Made by a program: the position numbers and the translations under genes
The notes under the pieces: model-generated
Database searches by the model: none
What the model was told of the DNA's origin: nothing
Seen by the model: only the letters and a program-made list of their open reading frames with translations
Assembly: GCF_008271295.1 (NCBI RefSeq)
Contig: NZ_VTOY01000001.1
Coordinates: forward strand, 248,001-312,000
Direction of reading: 5' to 3'
Source: Pseudoselenomonas ruminis
GTDB lineage: Bacteria > Bacillota > Negativicutes > Selenomonadales > Selenomonadaceae
DNA: 64,000 bases
Shown: one piece after another, positions 33,584-41,085 of the stretch
Layout: each line of letters starts with the position of its first letter
Numbering within the stretch: the stretch's first letter is position 1

Positions 33584-34837
33584 TTGAGAAAAGACAATCT
33601 CATCAAACTGATTGTCTGCGTTGTTGCTATCATCGGCATTTTTGTCGCTTTCGTCAAACCGCTGGCATTTTCGATTCGCCAGGGTCTTGACTTGCAGGGC
33701 GGTACACATGTCGTACTCGAGGCAGAGGACACAGACATCGCAAAGGTCAACGATGACGCAATGAACCGCGTTGTCACAATTATGGAAAAGCGTGTCAACG
33801 CGTTAGGTCTTACCGAGCCGATTATTCAGCGCGAGGGAGAACGCCGCGTCATCATCGAGCTGCCGGGCGTCAAAGACCCGGATGCCGCAATCAAGACGAT
33901 TGGTAAGACGGCAATGCTCGAGTTCAAAGACGAAGAGGGCAATACGGTGCTTACGGGTACCGACCTTAAAGATGCTCAGGCTGCTACGAATCAGCAGAAT
34001 GGACAGCATGTCGTCAATCTCGAGTTCTCCGACGAAGGCGCTAAGAAGTTCGCCGACCTTACGACGAAAAATGTCGGCCGCACGATTGCCATCCTGCTCG
34101 ATGGGGAAGTGCTGACGGCACCGAATGTCCGCGAGCCAATTCTAGGCGGTAAGGCTGAGATTTCCGGTCAGAAGACCCTCGAGGAAGCACAGCAGCTCGC
34201 TGTTGTCCTCCGCAGTGGTGCGCTGCCGGTCAAAGTCAACATCATTGAGACGCGCACGGTCGGTCCGTCCCTCGGTCAGGATTCCAAGGACAAGTCCACG
34301 TTTGCGTTTGCCGTTGGCATTGGCGCTGTCCTCGTATTCATGATTCTGTTCTACCGTCTGTCTGGCTTTATCGCTGACGTTGCGCTCATGGCTTACACGA
34401 TTATGCTGCTGGGTCTCCTGTATCTGCTCGATGCTACGCTGACGCTGCCGGGCGTTGCCGGTATTATCCTGTCGATTGGTATGGCCGTCGATGCGAACGT
34501 CCTGATTTTCGAGCACTTCAAAGAGGAGTATCAGATTCAGGGCAAGACGCTGCGCCTGTCGATGGATGCAGGCTTCAAGCGTGCGTTTACGACGATTTTT
34601 GACTCGAACATTACGACGATTATCGCCGCTGGTGTTCTGTTCTTCCTCGGCACTGGTACGATTCGCGGCTTTGCCATTACGCTGGGACTTGGTACGATTC
34701 TGTCGATGTTTACGGCCATCACCCTGTCGCAGTACATGTTGAAGCTCATGATTAACTCAAAGATTGCAGAGTCCCCGAGCGCTTATGGCGCCAATGGCTA
34801 TATGCTTTGGAAGAAGGAGGACCTGAAACATGAATAA
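33584..34837 (+). CDS. secD: Protein-export membrane protein SecD
   Basis: The 417-aa protein uses proton-motive force with SecF to pull proteins across the membrane. The first helix is followed by the periplasmic P1 head (GLDLQGGTHVVLEAE, LGLTEPIIQREGERRVIIELPGV) and five more helices with the DANVLIFEHFKEE motif. TTG at 33584 is preferred because AAAGGG ends 10 nt upstream, while the TTG at 33575 touches that site. The stop overlaps secF. Confidence 0.95.
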   Translation: MRKDNLIKLIVCVVAIIGIFVAFVKPLAFSIRQGLDLQGGTHVVLEAEDTDIAKVNDDAMNRVVTIMEKRVNALGLTEPIIQREGERRVIIELPGVKDPDAAIKTIGKTAMLEFKDEEGNTVLTGTDLKDAQAATNQQNGQHVVNLEFSDEGAKKFADLTTKNVGRTIAILLDGEVLTAPNVREPILGGKAEISGQKTLEEAQQLAVVLRSGALPVKVNIIETRTVGPSLGQDSKDKSTFAFAVGIGAVLVFMILFYRLSGFIADVALMAYTIMLLGLLYLLDATLTLPGVAGIILSIGMAVDANVLIFEHFKEEYQIQGKTLRLSMDAGFKRAFTTIFDSNITTIIAAGVLFFLGTGTIRGFAITLGLGTILSMFTAITLSQYMLKLMINSKIAESPSAYGANGYMLWKKEDLKHE

Positions 34838-35756
34838 ACTCAATCTAGCAGGACATAGAAATATTTTCTTCCTCCTTTCAGCTATCATCATTGCCGCAGG
34901 TATTGCCTGCATGTGCATCCGCGGCTTTAACTTCGGTATCGACTTTACGGGCGGTACGATTATCGACCTCAAATTTGAAAAGCCGGTAACGATTGCCGAA
35001 ATTCGCACGAGCCTTGCCAAATACAATCTCGAAGGTTCGACGATTCAGCTCTCCGGGGAGACCGGCGGCGCAACGGATGCAACGGTGGGCGAAAACGTCA
35101 TGATCCGCACGGTTGACCTCGAGGAAGACCAGCGCAAAGAAATCATGGAAACGCTCAAAGCTGATGTAGCCGATTATCAGGTACTGCGTGAGGAGAAAGT
35201 CGGCGCTACGATTGGCGGCGAGCTCATCACCAATGCCGTACTCGCACTTGTCGTTTCCTGGGCGCTTATCATTCTCTATGTTGCTTACCGCTTCGAATGG
35301 CGCTTTGGCGTGGCGGCAGTTCTCGCGCTCGTACATGATATCCTCATCGTACTGGCCGTATTCTCGTTCACGCAGCGTCAGATTGACTCGTCCTTTATTG
35401 CAGCGCTGCTGACGGTTGTCGGTTATTCGATTAACGATACCATCGTTATCTTCGACCGCATCCGCGAGAACCTCAAGCTGCACTTCCGCCGTGGCGGCAA
35501 CATCGATACGCTTGTCAATACGTCGATTTTCCAGACGCTGACGCGTTCTCTCTACACGGTCTTCACGGTTATGTTCACGACGTTTGCGTTGTACTTCTTC
35601 GGCGGCGACACGACGAAAGACTTCGCCTTTGCCCTGCTCGTTGGCTTTGGCTGTGGCTGCTATTCGTCCATCTTCATCGCCAGCCCGCTCTGGATTGTCT
35701 TCCGCAATTGGGGCGAGAAAAAACGCAATGCGGCTAAAGTCGCAGCTGCAAAATAA
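34830..35756 (+). CDS. secF: Protein-export membrane protein SecF
   Basis: The 308-aa partner of SecD has six membrane helices. The family sequence FNFGIDFTGGTIIDLKFE follows helix 1, and VVGYSINDTIVIFDRIREN is in helix 4-5. It overlaps the end of secD by 8 nt and has AAGGAGG upstream, a sign of coupled translation. A stable terminator follows at 35767, closing the tgt-sec row. Confidence 0.96.
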   Translation: MNKLNLAGHRNIFFLLSAIIIAAGIACMCIRGFNFGIDFTGGTIIDLKFEKPVTIAEIRTSLAKYNLEGSTIQLSGETGGATDATVGENVMIRTVDLEEDQRKEIMETLKADVADYQVLREEKVGATIGGELITNAVLALVVSWALIILYVAYRFEWRFGVAAVLALVHDILIVLAVFSFTQRQIDSSFIAALLTVVGYSINDTIVIFDRIRENLKLHFRRGGNIDTLVNTSIFQTLTRSLYTVFTVMFTTFALYFFGGDTTKDFAFALLVGFGCGCYSSIFIASPLWIVFRNWGEKKRNAAKVAAAK

Positions 35757-35766
35757 ATATTGGCTT

Positions 35767-35803
35767 AACAAGGCCCTTTCCTGTGTCAGGAGAGGGCTTT
35801 GTT
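35767..35803 (+). terminator. Terminator of the tgt-sec row
   Basis: AACAAGGCCCTTTCCTG and CAGGAGAGGGCTTTGTT pair over 17 positions with two G-U pairs, then TTGTTG. Confidence 0.85.
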
Positions 35804-35824
35804 TGTTGACGGTATATTTTGCCT

Positions 35825-35854
35825 TTGGCAAAATTGGAACAATGGCGTTATAAT
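35825..35854 (+). promoter_or_regulatory. Promoter for hsdM with overlapping inverted repeat
   Basis: TTGGCA (35825-35830) and TATAAT (35849-35854) are 18 nt apart. The -35 box lies in the palindrome TTTTGCC-TTT-GGCAAAA (35817-35833), a possible operator. A similar repeat overlaps the dat promoter. Confidence 0.7.
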
Positions 35855-35894
35855 AGAATAATCTAAAGAAAAGAAACTCGATGGAGGTTTATAT

Positions 35895-37355
35895 ATGCTT
35901 GTTGGTGAAGAACGTAATAAAGTAGACCGTATCTGGGATACCTTTCATTCGGGAGGTCTTACGAATCCAGCTACGGTCATTGAGCAGTTCAATTATCTTT
36001 TGTTTCTAAAACAGCTCGATGATATTGAGACAAAACGTGAGGCCAAGGCTCGCTTGCTGGGAATTCCCTATAAGAATCAGATATTCAGCCCGGCACAGCA
36101 GAATTATCGTTGGAGTGCCTTGAAGAATATGGAGCCGGAAACGGCTTTTCATTTGATGCAGGATGAAATCTTTCCGTTCCTCAAAAATATGCATGCAGAT
36201 GCTGACTCGGCCTACTCGCGGTATATGGCCAATGCAACGTTCGATATCCCCTCGGCGGCTATGTTTAGTGATGTGGTTGAGCAGATTAACAATCTAGATC
36301 TCAGCAAGAAAGACAGTAAAGGCGACCTTTACGAGTATATGCTCTCGAAACTGGCAACTTCGGGGACGAATGGTCAGTTCCGTACGCCGCGCCATATCAT
36401 CAAGATGATGGTAGAGATGGTACAGCCGCGACTGACCGACAAGATTGTCGATCCAGCGATGGGCTCGGCAGGTTTCTTGGTTGCGGCTGAGGAATATCTG
36501 CGTAAGCATTATGAGAAAGAGCTCATGAACAAGCAGACGCATGAGTATTTTGATAAAGAGATGTTCTATGGTTTCGACACTGACCCGACGATGCTGCGTA
36601 TTGGTGCGATGAACATGATGCTCCATAATGTTCAGAACCCCAATATCGACTATCGCGACAGCCTTTCCGACTCGAATCCGGATACAGATTTGTATACTCT
36701 CGTACTGGCTAATCCGCCGTTCAAAGGTTCGCTGAAGGCGGAGAGCGTGGCTGACAGCTTGCTGGCTGTCACGAGTACGAAAAAGACGGAGCTCTTATTC
36801 CTGAGCCTGTTCCTGCGTATCCTTCAGACTGGCGGCAGGGCGGCTGTCATTGTTCCGGATGGAGTGCTTTTTGGCTCGTCGAAAGCCCATAAAGCAATCC
36901 GCAAGGAAATTGTCGAGAACAATAAACTCACAGCAGTTATCTCGATGCCGGGCGGCGTCTTTAAACCATACGCCGGTGTATCTACGGCAATCCTTTTCTT
37001 CACGAAAACTGGCGTGGGAGGAACAGACAAAGTCTGGTTCTACGATATGAAAGCAGACGGCTATAGCCTTGACGACAAACGGCAGGCCATTGACGATAAT
37101 GATATTCCTGACATCATTGCTCGCTTTAATAACCTTGAGCAGGAAGAAGGCCGCAAGCGCACCGAGCAGAGTTTCTTTGTGCCAGTGGATGAAATCAAGC
37201 AGAACGGTTTTGACTTGTCAATCAATAAGTATAAGGAAATCGAGTATGTGCCGGTGGAATATCCCAGCACATTGGAATTGATGACAAAACTGGACAAGCT
37301 GAATATGGAATTTAATACTGGTATGGAAAAATTGAAGGAAATGCTGGGGGAGTAA
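35895..37355 (+). CDS. hsdM: Type I restriction-modification methyltransferase HsdM
   Basis: The 486-aa adenine-N6 methyltransferase has a helical N-terminal domain, the SAM-binding motif D186-PAMGSAGFL and the catalytic NPPF at 273-276. With HsdS it methylates the recognition site, and with HsdR it forms the restriction complex. GGAGG precedes the ATG. Base composition is close to the core genome, while the hsdS region downstream is AT-rich. hsdS begins 135 nt later, a gap longer than usual. Confidence 0.96.
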   Translation: MLVGEERNKVDRIWDTFHSGGLTNPATVIEQFNYLLFLKQLDDIETKREAKARLLGIPYKNQIFSPAQQNYRWSALKNMEPETAFHLMQDEIFPFLKNMHADADSAYSRYMANATFDIPSAAMFSDVVEQINNLDLSKKDSKGDLYEYMLSKLATSGTNGQFRTPRHIIKMMVEMVQPRLTDKIVDPAMGSAGFLVAAEEYLRKHYEKELMNKQTHEYFDKEMFYGFDTDPTMLRIGAMNMMLHNVQNPNIDYRDSLSDSNPDTDLYTLVLANPPFKGSLKAESVADSLLAVTSTKKTELLFLSLFLRILQTGGRAAVIVPDGVLFGSSKAHKAIRKEIVENNKLTAVISMPGGVFKPYAGVSTAILFFTKTGVGGTDKVWFYDMKADGYSLDDKRQAIDDNDIPDIIARFNNLEQEEGRKRTEQSFFVPVDEIKQNGFDLSINKYKEIEYVPVEYPSTLELMTKLDKLNMEFNTGMEKLKEMLGE

Positions 37356-37490
37356 CATACAGGTGTTAAGGCACACTACAGTCAATCGTCGTCTGTTCTG
37401 TGTATTGCCATCGTATAACTAGTCAATACTTTCGCAAAAGACTTTTCTTAAAGAGGAAAGTGTTCTAATAAATGAAACGTGAGGATTAAA

Positions 37491-38633
37491 ATGAATAGGG
37501 CAATCACCCAAATATTATATGAAGTCGCAGAAATAATAATGGGACAGTCACCTGAATCAGAATCTTATAATGACAAGGGGGATGGAATACCTTTTTATCA
37601 GGGGAAATCAGATTTTGGTGAAGTTTATCCTACAGTCAGAATGTATTGTACATCGCCTAAAAAGATTGCAATGGCTAATGATATTCTTATGTCTGTGAGA
37701 GCACCAATTGGTGATGTCAACATTGCACGGGAAAAATGTTGTATTGGACGAGGATTGGCAGCTATTCGTCCTAGAGGAGAAAATAATCTAAAATATTTGT
37801 TTTATTTGCTGGATTATTATAAGGAGCGTTTGGCTGAACAAGGGACAGGAAGCACTTTTAAGGCTGTAGGAAAAGATATCCTTAAAGAATTCAAAATTCC
37901 AGTATGGAATCTGGAAAAACAACAAATGATTGCGGATATCGTTGATGAAATACAGCAACTTATCTTTATTCGTAGAGAGGCACTTTCCGTATTAGATGAG
38001 CTTGTCAAATCACGGTTTGTGGAGATGTTTGGCGATATGCGCACAAATCCGATGGGCTGGCGGCAATCAACTGTAGGCAAGGAATGTTATTACATTAAAG
38101 ATGGCCCTCATAAGTCTCCTTCCTATGTATCAGAAGAAACAGGGATTCCCTTCATATCTACAAGAAATATAGTAAACGGTTCTGGAATTGATTGGAGTAC
38201 AGCAAAATACATATCTAAAGAAGACTATGATTCATGTGTAAAAAAATGTTATCCTCAAAAAGGAGATATTTTGTATTCTAAGGGTGGGACTACTGGTATA
38301 GCAAAGCTGGTTGACACAGATAGGAAATTCGCTAACTGGGTACATGTTGCTGTATTAAAGTTTAGGGATAATCTTGATGGAAAGTTCTTTGAGTCCATGC
38401 TCAATATGGATTACTGCTATGCGCAGTCTCAACGATTAACAAAAGGGATAGTTAATAAAGATTTTGTATTGAGTGCTATTGCTCAAGTTAAGATATTTGT
38501 GCCACCTAAAGAACTTCAAATACAGTATAGAAAGTTTGTAGAGCAGGCCGACAAATCGAAATTGTCCATCCAGCAAAGCATAGAAAACTTGCAAACGCTA
38601 AAGGCGAAGCTGATGCAGGAGTATTTTGGTTGA
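37491..38633 (+). CDS. hsdS: Type I specificity subunit HsdS
   Basis: The 380-aa protein has two target recognition domains (about 5-135 and 190-345), each followed by a conserved helical spacer (REALSVLDELVKSRFVEMFGD in the middle, QADKSKLSIQQSIENLQTLKAKLMQEYFG at the end). It decides which DNA sequence the complex reads. The ATG at 37491 has GAGG 7 nt upstream; the GTG at 37479 does not. Two segments are repeated in the partial copy at 40350-40938, in the same orientation, with a recombinase gene between. The gene is AT-rich compared with hsdM and hsdR. A terminator lies at 38711. Confidence 0.93.
   Translation: MNRAITQILYEVAEIIMGQSPESESYNDKGDGIPFYQGKSDFGEVYPTVRMYCTSPKKIAMANDILMSVRAPIGDVNIAREKCCIGRGLAAIRPRGENNLKYLFYLLDYYKERLAEQGTGSTFKAVGKDILKEFKIPVWNLEKQQMIADIVDEIQQLIFIRREALSVLDELVKSRFVEMFGDMRTNPMGWRQSTVGKECYYIKDGPHKSPSYVSEETGIPFISTRNIVNGSGIDWSTAKYISKEDYDSCVKKCYPQKGDILYSKGGTTGIAKLVDTDRKFANWVHVAVLKFRDNLDGKFFESMLNMDYCYAQSQRLTKGIVNKDFVLSAIAQVKIFVPPKELQIQYRKFVEQADKSKLSIQQSIENLQTLKAKLMQEYFG
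38006..38032 (+). repeat. Direct repeat A, copy 1 (hsdS centre)
   Basis: The 27-nt segment starting CAAATCACGGTTTGT is present again at 40353-40379 with one mismatch. It encodes the middle conserved SRFVEMFG block. Confidence 0.85.
38544..38565 (+). repeat. Direct repeat B, copy 1 (hsdS 3' part)
   Basis: The 22-nt segment starting CAGGCCGACAAATCG is identical to 40876-40897. It encodes the QADKSKL part of the C-terminal spacer. Confidence 0.85.
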
Positions 38634-38710
38634 TTTATACATTCCCTTGTGTTATAGTCTAGTCATTGGCAAACGTTGTGAAGAGCGTTATACCATTGGA
38701 TAACTAAAGG

Positions 38711-38753
38711 AAAAGCACGTTAGGAAGGTTAGGAGCTTCGCTAACGTGCTTTT
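38711..38753. terminator. Terminator of hsdS (works on both strands)
   Basis: AAAAGCACGTTAG and CTAACGTGCTTTT form a 13-bp perfect stem with a 17-nt loop. Confidence 0.88.
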
Positions 38754-38784
38754 CTTGCATATTCGCAGCTATGCCAAACTGGGG

Positions 38785-38885
38785 CTAGTTACTCCGGATT
38801 TTTGTGATTAGCCAAGTTAGCCACTTGATAATGTAGTAGGCAGATACATTACCGATGATGGCAATCACTATGCTGTGAAGAGCAT
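38785..38885 (-). pseudogene. Frameshifted small membrane-peptide gene
   Basis: On the minus strand an ATG at 38885 reads M-L-F-T-A and hits a stop. If one base is added at the GCATAG, the frame continues as I-V-I-A-I-I-G-N-V-S-A-Y-Y-I-I-K-W-L and on to a stop at 38785, giving a 33-aa one-helix peptide with a basic tail. That is the look of small type I toxins in Firmicutes and of the intact peptide at 39122-39226. The ribosome site is weak. The call rests on composition and on the single-base repair. Confidence 0.5.
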
Positions 38886-38954
38886 CCCTTGAATAACATC
38901 CCTTCCTTCTGTTGCGGAGTACCAATTAGGAGGTGAAATGTCAGTTTTTTGATG

Positions 38955-38983
38955 TTGCGGTAATGTATTTTTTATGTTAGAAT
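38955..38983 (+). promoter_or_regulatory. Promoter of the antisense-type small RNA
   Basis: TTGCGG (38955-38960) and TAGAAT (38978-38983) are 17 nt apart. The start would be near 38990. Confidence 0.65.
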
Positions 38984-38989
38984 TTATAT

Positions 38990-39067
38990 AACAAGAGAAA
39001 TAAGGCGGAGTATGTAATCGCCGAGATAGCCTGTTGTTAGTGTGGTAGCTAACAGCAGGCTGTTTTT
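38990..39067 (+). ncRNA. Small RNA, probable antitoxin of the 34-aa peptide
   Basis: The predicted RNA of about 78 nt has two hairpins. The first has a GGCG/CGCC stem (39004-39007 with 39019-39022) and an 11-nt loop. The second (39029-39060) is an intrinsic terminator, GCCTGTTGTTAG with CTAACAGCAGGC, then TTTTT. The stretch 39008-39022 (GAGTATGTAATCGCC) can pair with GGTGATTACATGCTC of the peptide mRNA, its ribosome site and start codon, over all 15 positions, two of them G-U. This would block translation of the peptide. Promoter, fold and pairing are visible; the antitoxin role is inferred. Confidence 0.68.
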
Positions 39068-39076
39068 ATGTAAATA

Positions 39077-39099
39077 CCCCCTAGCCGAAGCATAGGGGG
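39077..39099 (-). terminator. Terminator of the 34-aa peptide gene
   Basis: On the minus strand CCCCCTA and TAGGGGG arms enclose a 9-nt loop, followed by TATTTACA. It faces the small RNA terminator with only a few bases between. Confidence 0.8.
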
Positions 39100-39121
39100 C
39101 TTTGCTAGGTGGTAGACTAGC

Positions 39122-39226
39122 TTAGAGGTCCTTGCTGTTGTGCCGCGTTAGCCGTTCATAGATGAAGTTGCCAATTATACTGGCAACTACGCCTACTGCA
39201 AGAGAAATAAAAAGGTCGACGAGCAT
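39122..39226 (-). CDS. 34-aa hydrophobic peptide, probable type I toxin
   Basis: The frame reads M-L-V-D-L-F-I-S-L-A-V-G-V-V-A-S-I-I-G-N-F-I-Y-E-R-L-T-R and ends N-S-K-D-L. It has one membrane helix (about 5-23) and a charged tail, like Fst/TxpA/BsrG-type toxins that insert into the inner membrane. GGGAGGTG stands 6 nt before the ATG at 39226, a very strong site for so small a gene. It has a promoter with an extended -10 (TGCTATAAT, rc of 39276-39284) and its own terminator. A convergent small RNA matches its start region. It may stabilise the recombining hsd locus. Toxicity is inferred, not seen. Confidence 0.72.
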   Translation of the reverse strand: MLVDLFISLAVGVVASIIGNFIYERLTRHNSKDL

Positions 39227-39275
39227 GTAATCACCTCCCTTCATTGAGGTGGTTAGCTGCATCAACAGCAGAATA

Positions 39276-39308
39276 ATTATAGCATTTTTGTGGATATGAT
39301 GCTATAAT
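39276..39308. promoter_or_regulatory. Symmetric divergent promoter (peptide gene and recombinase)
   Basis: ATTATAGCAT (39276-39285) and ATGCTATAAT (39299-39308) are perfect inverted repeats 13 nt apart. Each arm is an extended -10 box (TGCTATAAT), one pointing to the 34-aa peptide and one to the recombinase gene. The symmetry would also suit a dimeric regulator or the recombinase as binding site. Confidence 0.65.
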
Positions 39309-39353
39309 CGCTTGTATTTGTGGTGTTGGAGGTTGGTGGGAAGGAATACGATT

Positions 39354-40349
39354 GTGAAGGATACCGTCATTCAAGAAGTTATGCAGTCTATGTTGCCGTT
39401 TTTGGATAATGCTCAGTTGTTGCAGTTGCAAGCTGTTTTGACTGAGTGTTTGGCAGGTAGGAACGTGGTTGCCGTTCAAAGTGCCGAAGCTGCTGTGTTG
39501 AAGCTTGGTAATGACGAATTGTTGAATATGTTTTTGGCGGCTAAAAAGGTTGAGGGGTGCAGTGACAGGACGATACGCTATTATCGGCTTACTTTGCAGA
39601 AGGTTTTGGGGCAGCTGAAGAAACATTTGACGCATATCACAACGGAGGACTTGCGGGCGTATCTTTCCGGTTATCAAGAGGCGCATGGATGCAGTCAGAG
39701 GAACATCGACAACATTCGCCGAATTTTGTCGAGCTTTTTTGCATGGCTGGAGGAAGAGGACTATATCCTCAAAAGTCCCGTACGTCGTATTCATAAAATC
39801 CGTACAGCGAAGGTTGTAAAGGAGACATACAGTGATGAAGCATTGGAGCAGATGCGGGATAACTGCATGACCTTGCGGGATTTGGCAATCATTGATCTGC
39901 TGGCATCTACAGGCATGCGAGTAGGCGAATTGGTACGGCTGAATCGAGCCGATATTGATTTTGCAAATCGGGAGTGTATAGTACTTGGCAAGGGGAGTAA
40001 GGAGCGTCCGGTTTATTTCGATGCGCGGACGAAGATACATCTGCAAAATTATCTGGTGAGTAGACAGGATGATAATCCTGCCTTATTCGTGTCGCTACAA
40101 AGACCTTATAGGCGATTGCAAATAAGCGGCGTAGAAATAAGGCTAAGAGCACTGGGGTGTAGGCTGGGAATAAACAAAGTACATCCGCATAAGTTCCGTC
40201 GCACGCTGGCGACCAAAGCCATAGACAAGGGCATGCCTATCGAGCAAGTGCAACAGCTATTGGGACATAGCAAGATTGACACGACGATGGAATACGCTAT
40301 GGTTGACCAGAACAATGTGAAAATTTCCCATCGCAGATATATTGCTTAG
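39354..40349 (+). CDS. Tyrosine recombinase (XerC/D-like) of the hsdS locus
   Basis: The 331-aa site-specific recombinase has a SAM-like core-binding domain (about 60-150) and a catalytic domain. The catalytic set is complete: R189 (GMRVGEL), a lysine in VLGKGSKERPV, H279-x-x-R282 (HKFR), H305 (LGHSK) and nucleophile Y314 (MEYAMV). GTG at 39354 is preferred, with GGAAGG upstream; earlier TTG and GTG codons lack support. Recombinases next to hsdS genes shuffle specificity domains in many bacteria. Its last codons run directly into repeat A of the partial hsdS copy, so the gene and that copy form one unit. Confidence 0.9.
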   Translation: MKDTVIQEVMQSMLPFLDNAQLLQLQAVLTECLAGRNVVAVQSAEAAVLKLGNDELLNMFLAAKKVEGCSDRTIRYYRLTLQKVLGQLKKHLTHITTEDLRAYLSGYQEAHGCSQRNIDNIRRILSSFFAWLEEEDYILKSPVRRIHKIRTAKVVKETYSDEALEQMRDNCMTLRDLAIIDLLASTGMRVGELVRLNRADIDFANRECIVLGKGSKERPVYFDARTKIHLQNYLVSRQDDNPALFVSLQRPYRRLQISGVEIRLRALGCRLGINKVHPHKFRRTLATKAIDKGMPIEQVQQLLGHSKIDTTMEYAMVDQNNVKISHRRYIA

Positions 40350-40352
40350 TGA

Positions 40353-40379
40353 CAAATCACGGTTTGTAGAGATGTTTGG
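40353..40379 (+). repeat. Direct repeat A, copy 2
   Basis: Matches 38006-38032 with one mismatch (A for G at position 16 of the repeat). It starts four bases after the recombinase stop codon. Confidence 0.85.
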
Positions 40380-40875
40380 AGACCCGGTGGTTAATACGCA
40401 TGGGTGGGAGAAAACTCGATTAGCAGACAAGTGTGATATTGTAACTGGTAATACGCCATCACGCAAAGTAAAGGAATACTATGGAAGCAATATCGAATGG
40501 ATAAAATCGGACAATATCACGGATGCTAAGACCTTAACTACTGCCACAGAATACCTTTCTGAAAAAGGTGAGGAAGTCGGACGTACTGTGGAGGCTGGAA
40601 GTATTTTGATGACCTGTATTGCAGGTAGTTTGCGTTCCATCGGTAATGTTGCCATAGCTGACCGAAAAGTAGCATTCAACCAACAGATTAACGCCATAAT
40701 TCCTAATGAGCAAAATACACATTTCATGTACGAGCAATTCAGATTATCCAAAGACTATATTTGTAGTGGTGTCAATATGGCACTAAAAGGAATTTTGAGC
40801 AAGGGGCAACTTTCTGAAATAGAGTTCGTATTTCCACCAATCGACCTACAAAACCAATTCGCCGACTTCGTAGCA

Positions 40876-40897
40876 CAGGCCGACAAATCGAAATTGT
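40876..40897 (+). repeat. Direct repeat B, copy 2
   Basis: Identical to 38544-38565. Downstream of it the two hsdS copies diverge. Confidence 0.85.
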
Positions 40898-40963
40898 TAT
40901 TAGGCAAAGTGGTAAGTTTGGGGCATGTGCCAAAATAATTATAAGATTTTGCGAGTAATATGT

Positions 40964-40969
40964 TATAAT
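40964..40969 (+). promoter_or_regulatory. Extended -10 promoter for hsdR
   Basis: TATAAT preceded by TGT (extended -10). No good -35 was found. The start would be near 40976, just before an exact TTGACATGTCAA palindrome. Confidence 0.5.
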
Positions 40970-40986
40970 ATACAGAAGATTGACGT

Positions 40987-40998
40987 TTGACATGTCAA
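40987..40998. repeat. TTGAC-NN-GTCAA palindrome in hsdR leader
   Basis: Exact TTGACATGTCAA, identical to the copy at 4662. It lies right after the predicted transcription start, a common operator position. Confidence 0.7.
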
Positions 40999-41002
40999 AA
41001 TC

Positions 41003-41033
41003 AAGCCACGTTCCAGCGGAGTGTGGCTTTTTG
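41003..41033 (+). terminator. Terminator-like hairpin upstream of hsdR
   Basis: AAGCCAC and GTGGCTT arms with a 13-nt loop, followed by TTT-T. It ends transcription from the hsdS cassette and, being downstream of the -10 at 40964, may also attenuate hsdR. Confidence 0.75.
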
Positions 41034-41085
41034 TTCGATAAATAAAGGAAAGACACCGGTGGTCGTTTTACAGGGAGGGGAAATG

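Larger units (their letters stand above)
38634..39353. other. Intergenic island between hsdS and the recombinase gene
   Basis: This AT-rich 720-nt stretch has no long ORF. From left to right it holds the hsdS terminator, a frameshifted small membrane peptide gene (minus), a mini-ORF with a strong ribosome site near 38930 that codes only MSVF, a small RNA with promoter and terminator (plus), a terminator and an intact 34-aa peptide gene (minus), and a symmetric divergent promoter before the recombinase. Confidence 0.7.
40350..40938 (+). pseudogene. Partial hsdS cassette (second recognition domain)
   Basis: The frame has no own ribosome site and starts inside the conserved SRFVEMFGD block. It carries one target recognition domain (GDPVVNTHGWEKTRLADKCDIVTGNTPSRK... 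then IVFPPIDLQNQFADFV) and ends in QADKSKLLLGK, where the conserved C-terminal helix should follow but does not. The domain differs from the second domain of the hsdS at 37491. If joined through repeat A to the 5' half of hsdS, it would give an almost complete HsdS with new specificity. It is best read as a silent donor cassette or the remnant of an insertion. Confidence 0.85.

Noticed and set aside
37385-37430. Possible recombinase site near hsdM/hsdS (CTAGTCA shared with 38655)
   Set aside because: The shared core is only about nine bases and not part of a clear repeat structure.
38930-38950. Mini-ORF MSVF with a strong ribosome site
   Set aside because: Four codons are too few to call a gene; it may be chance or part of a leader, so it is only mentioned in the island entry.
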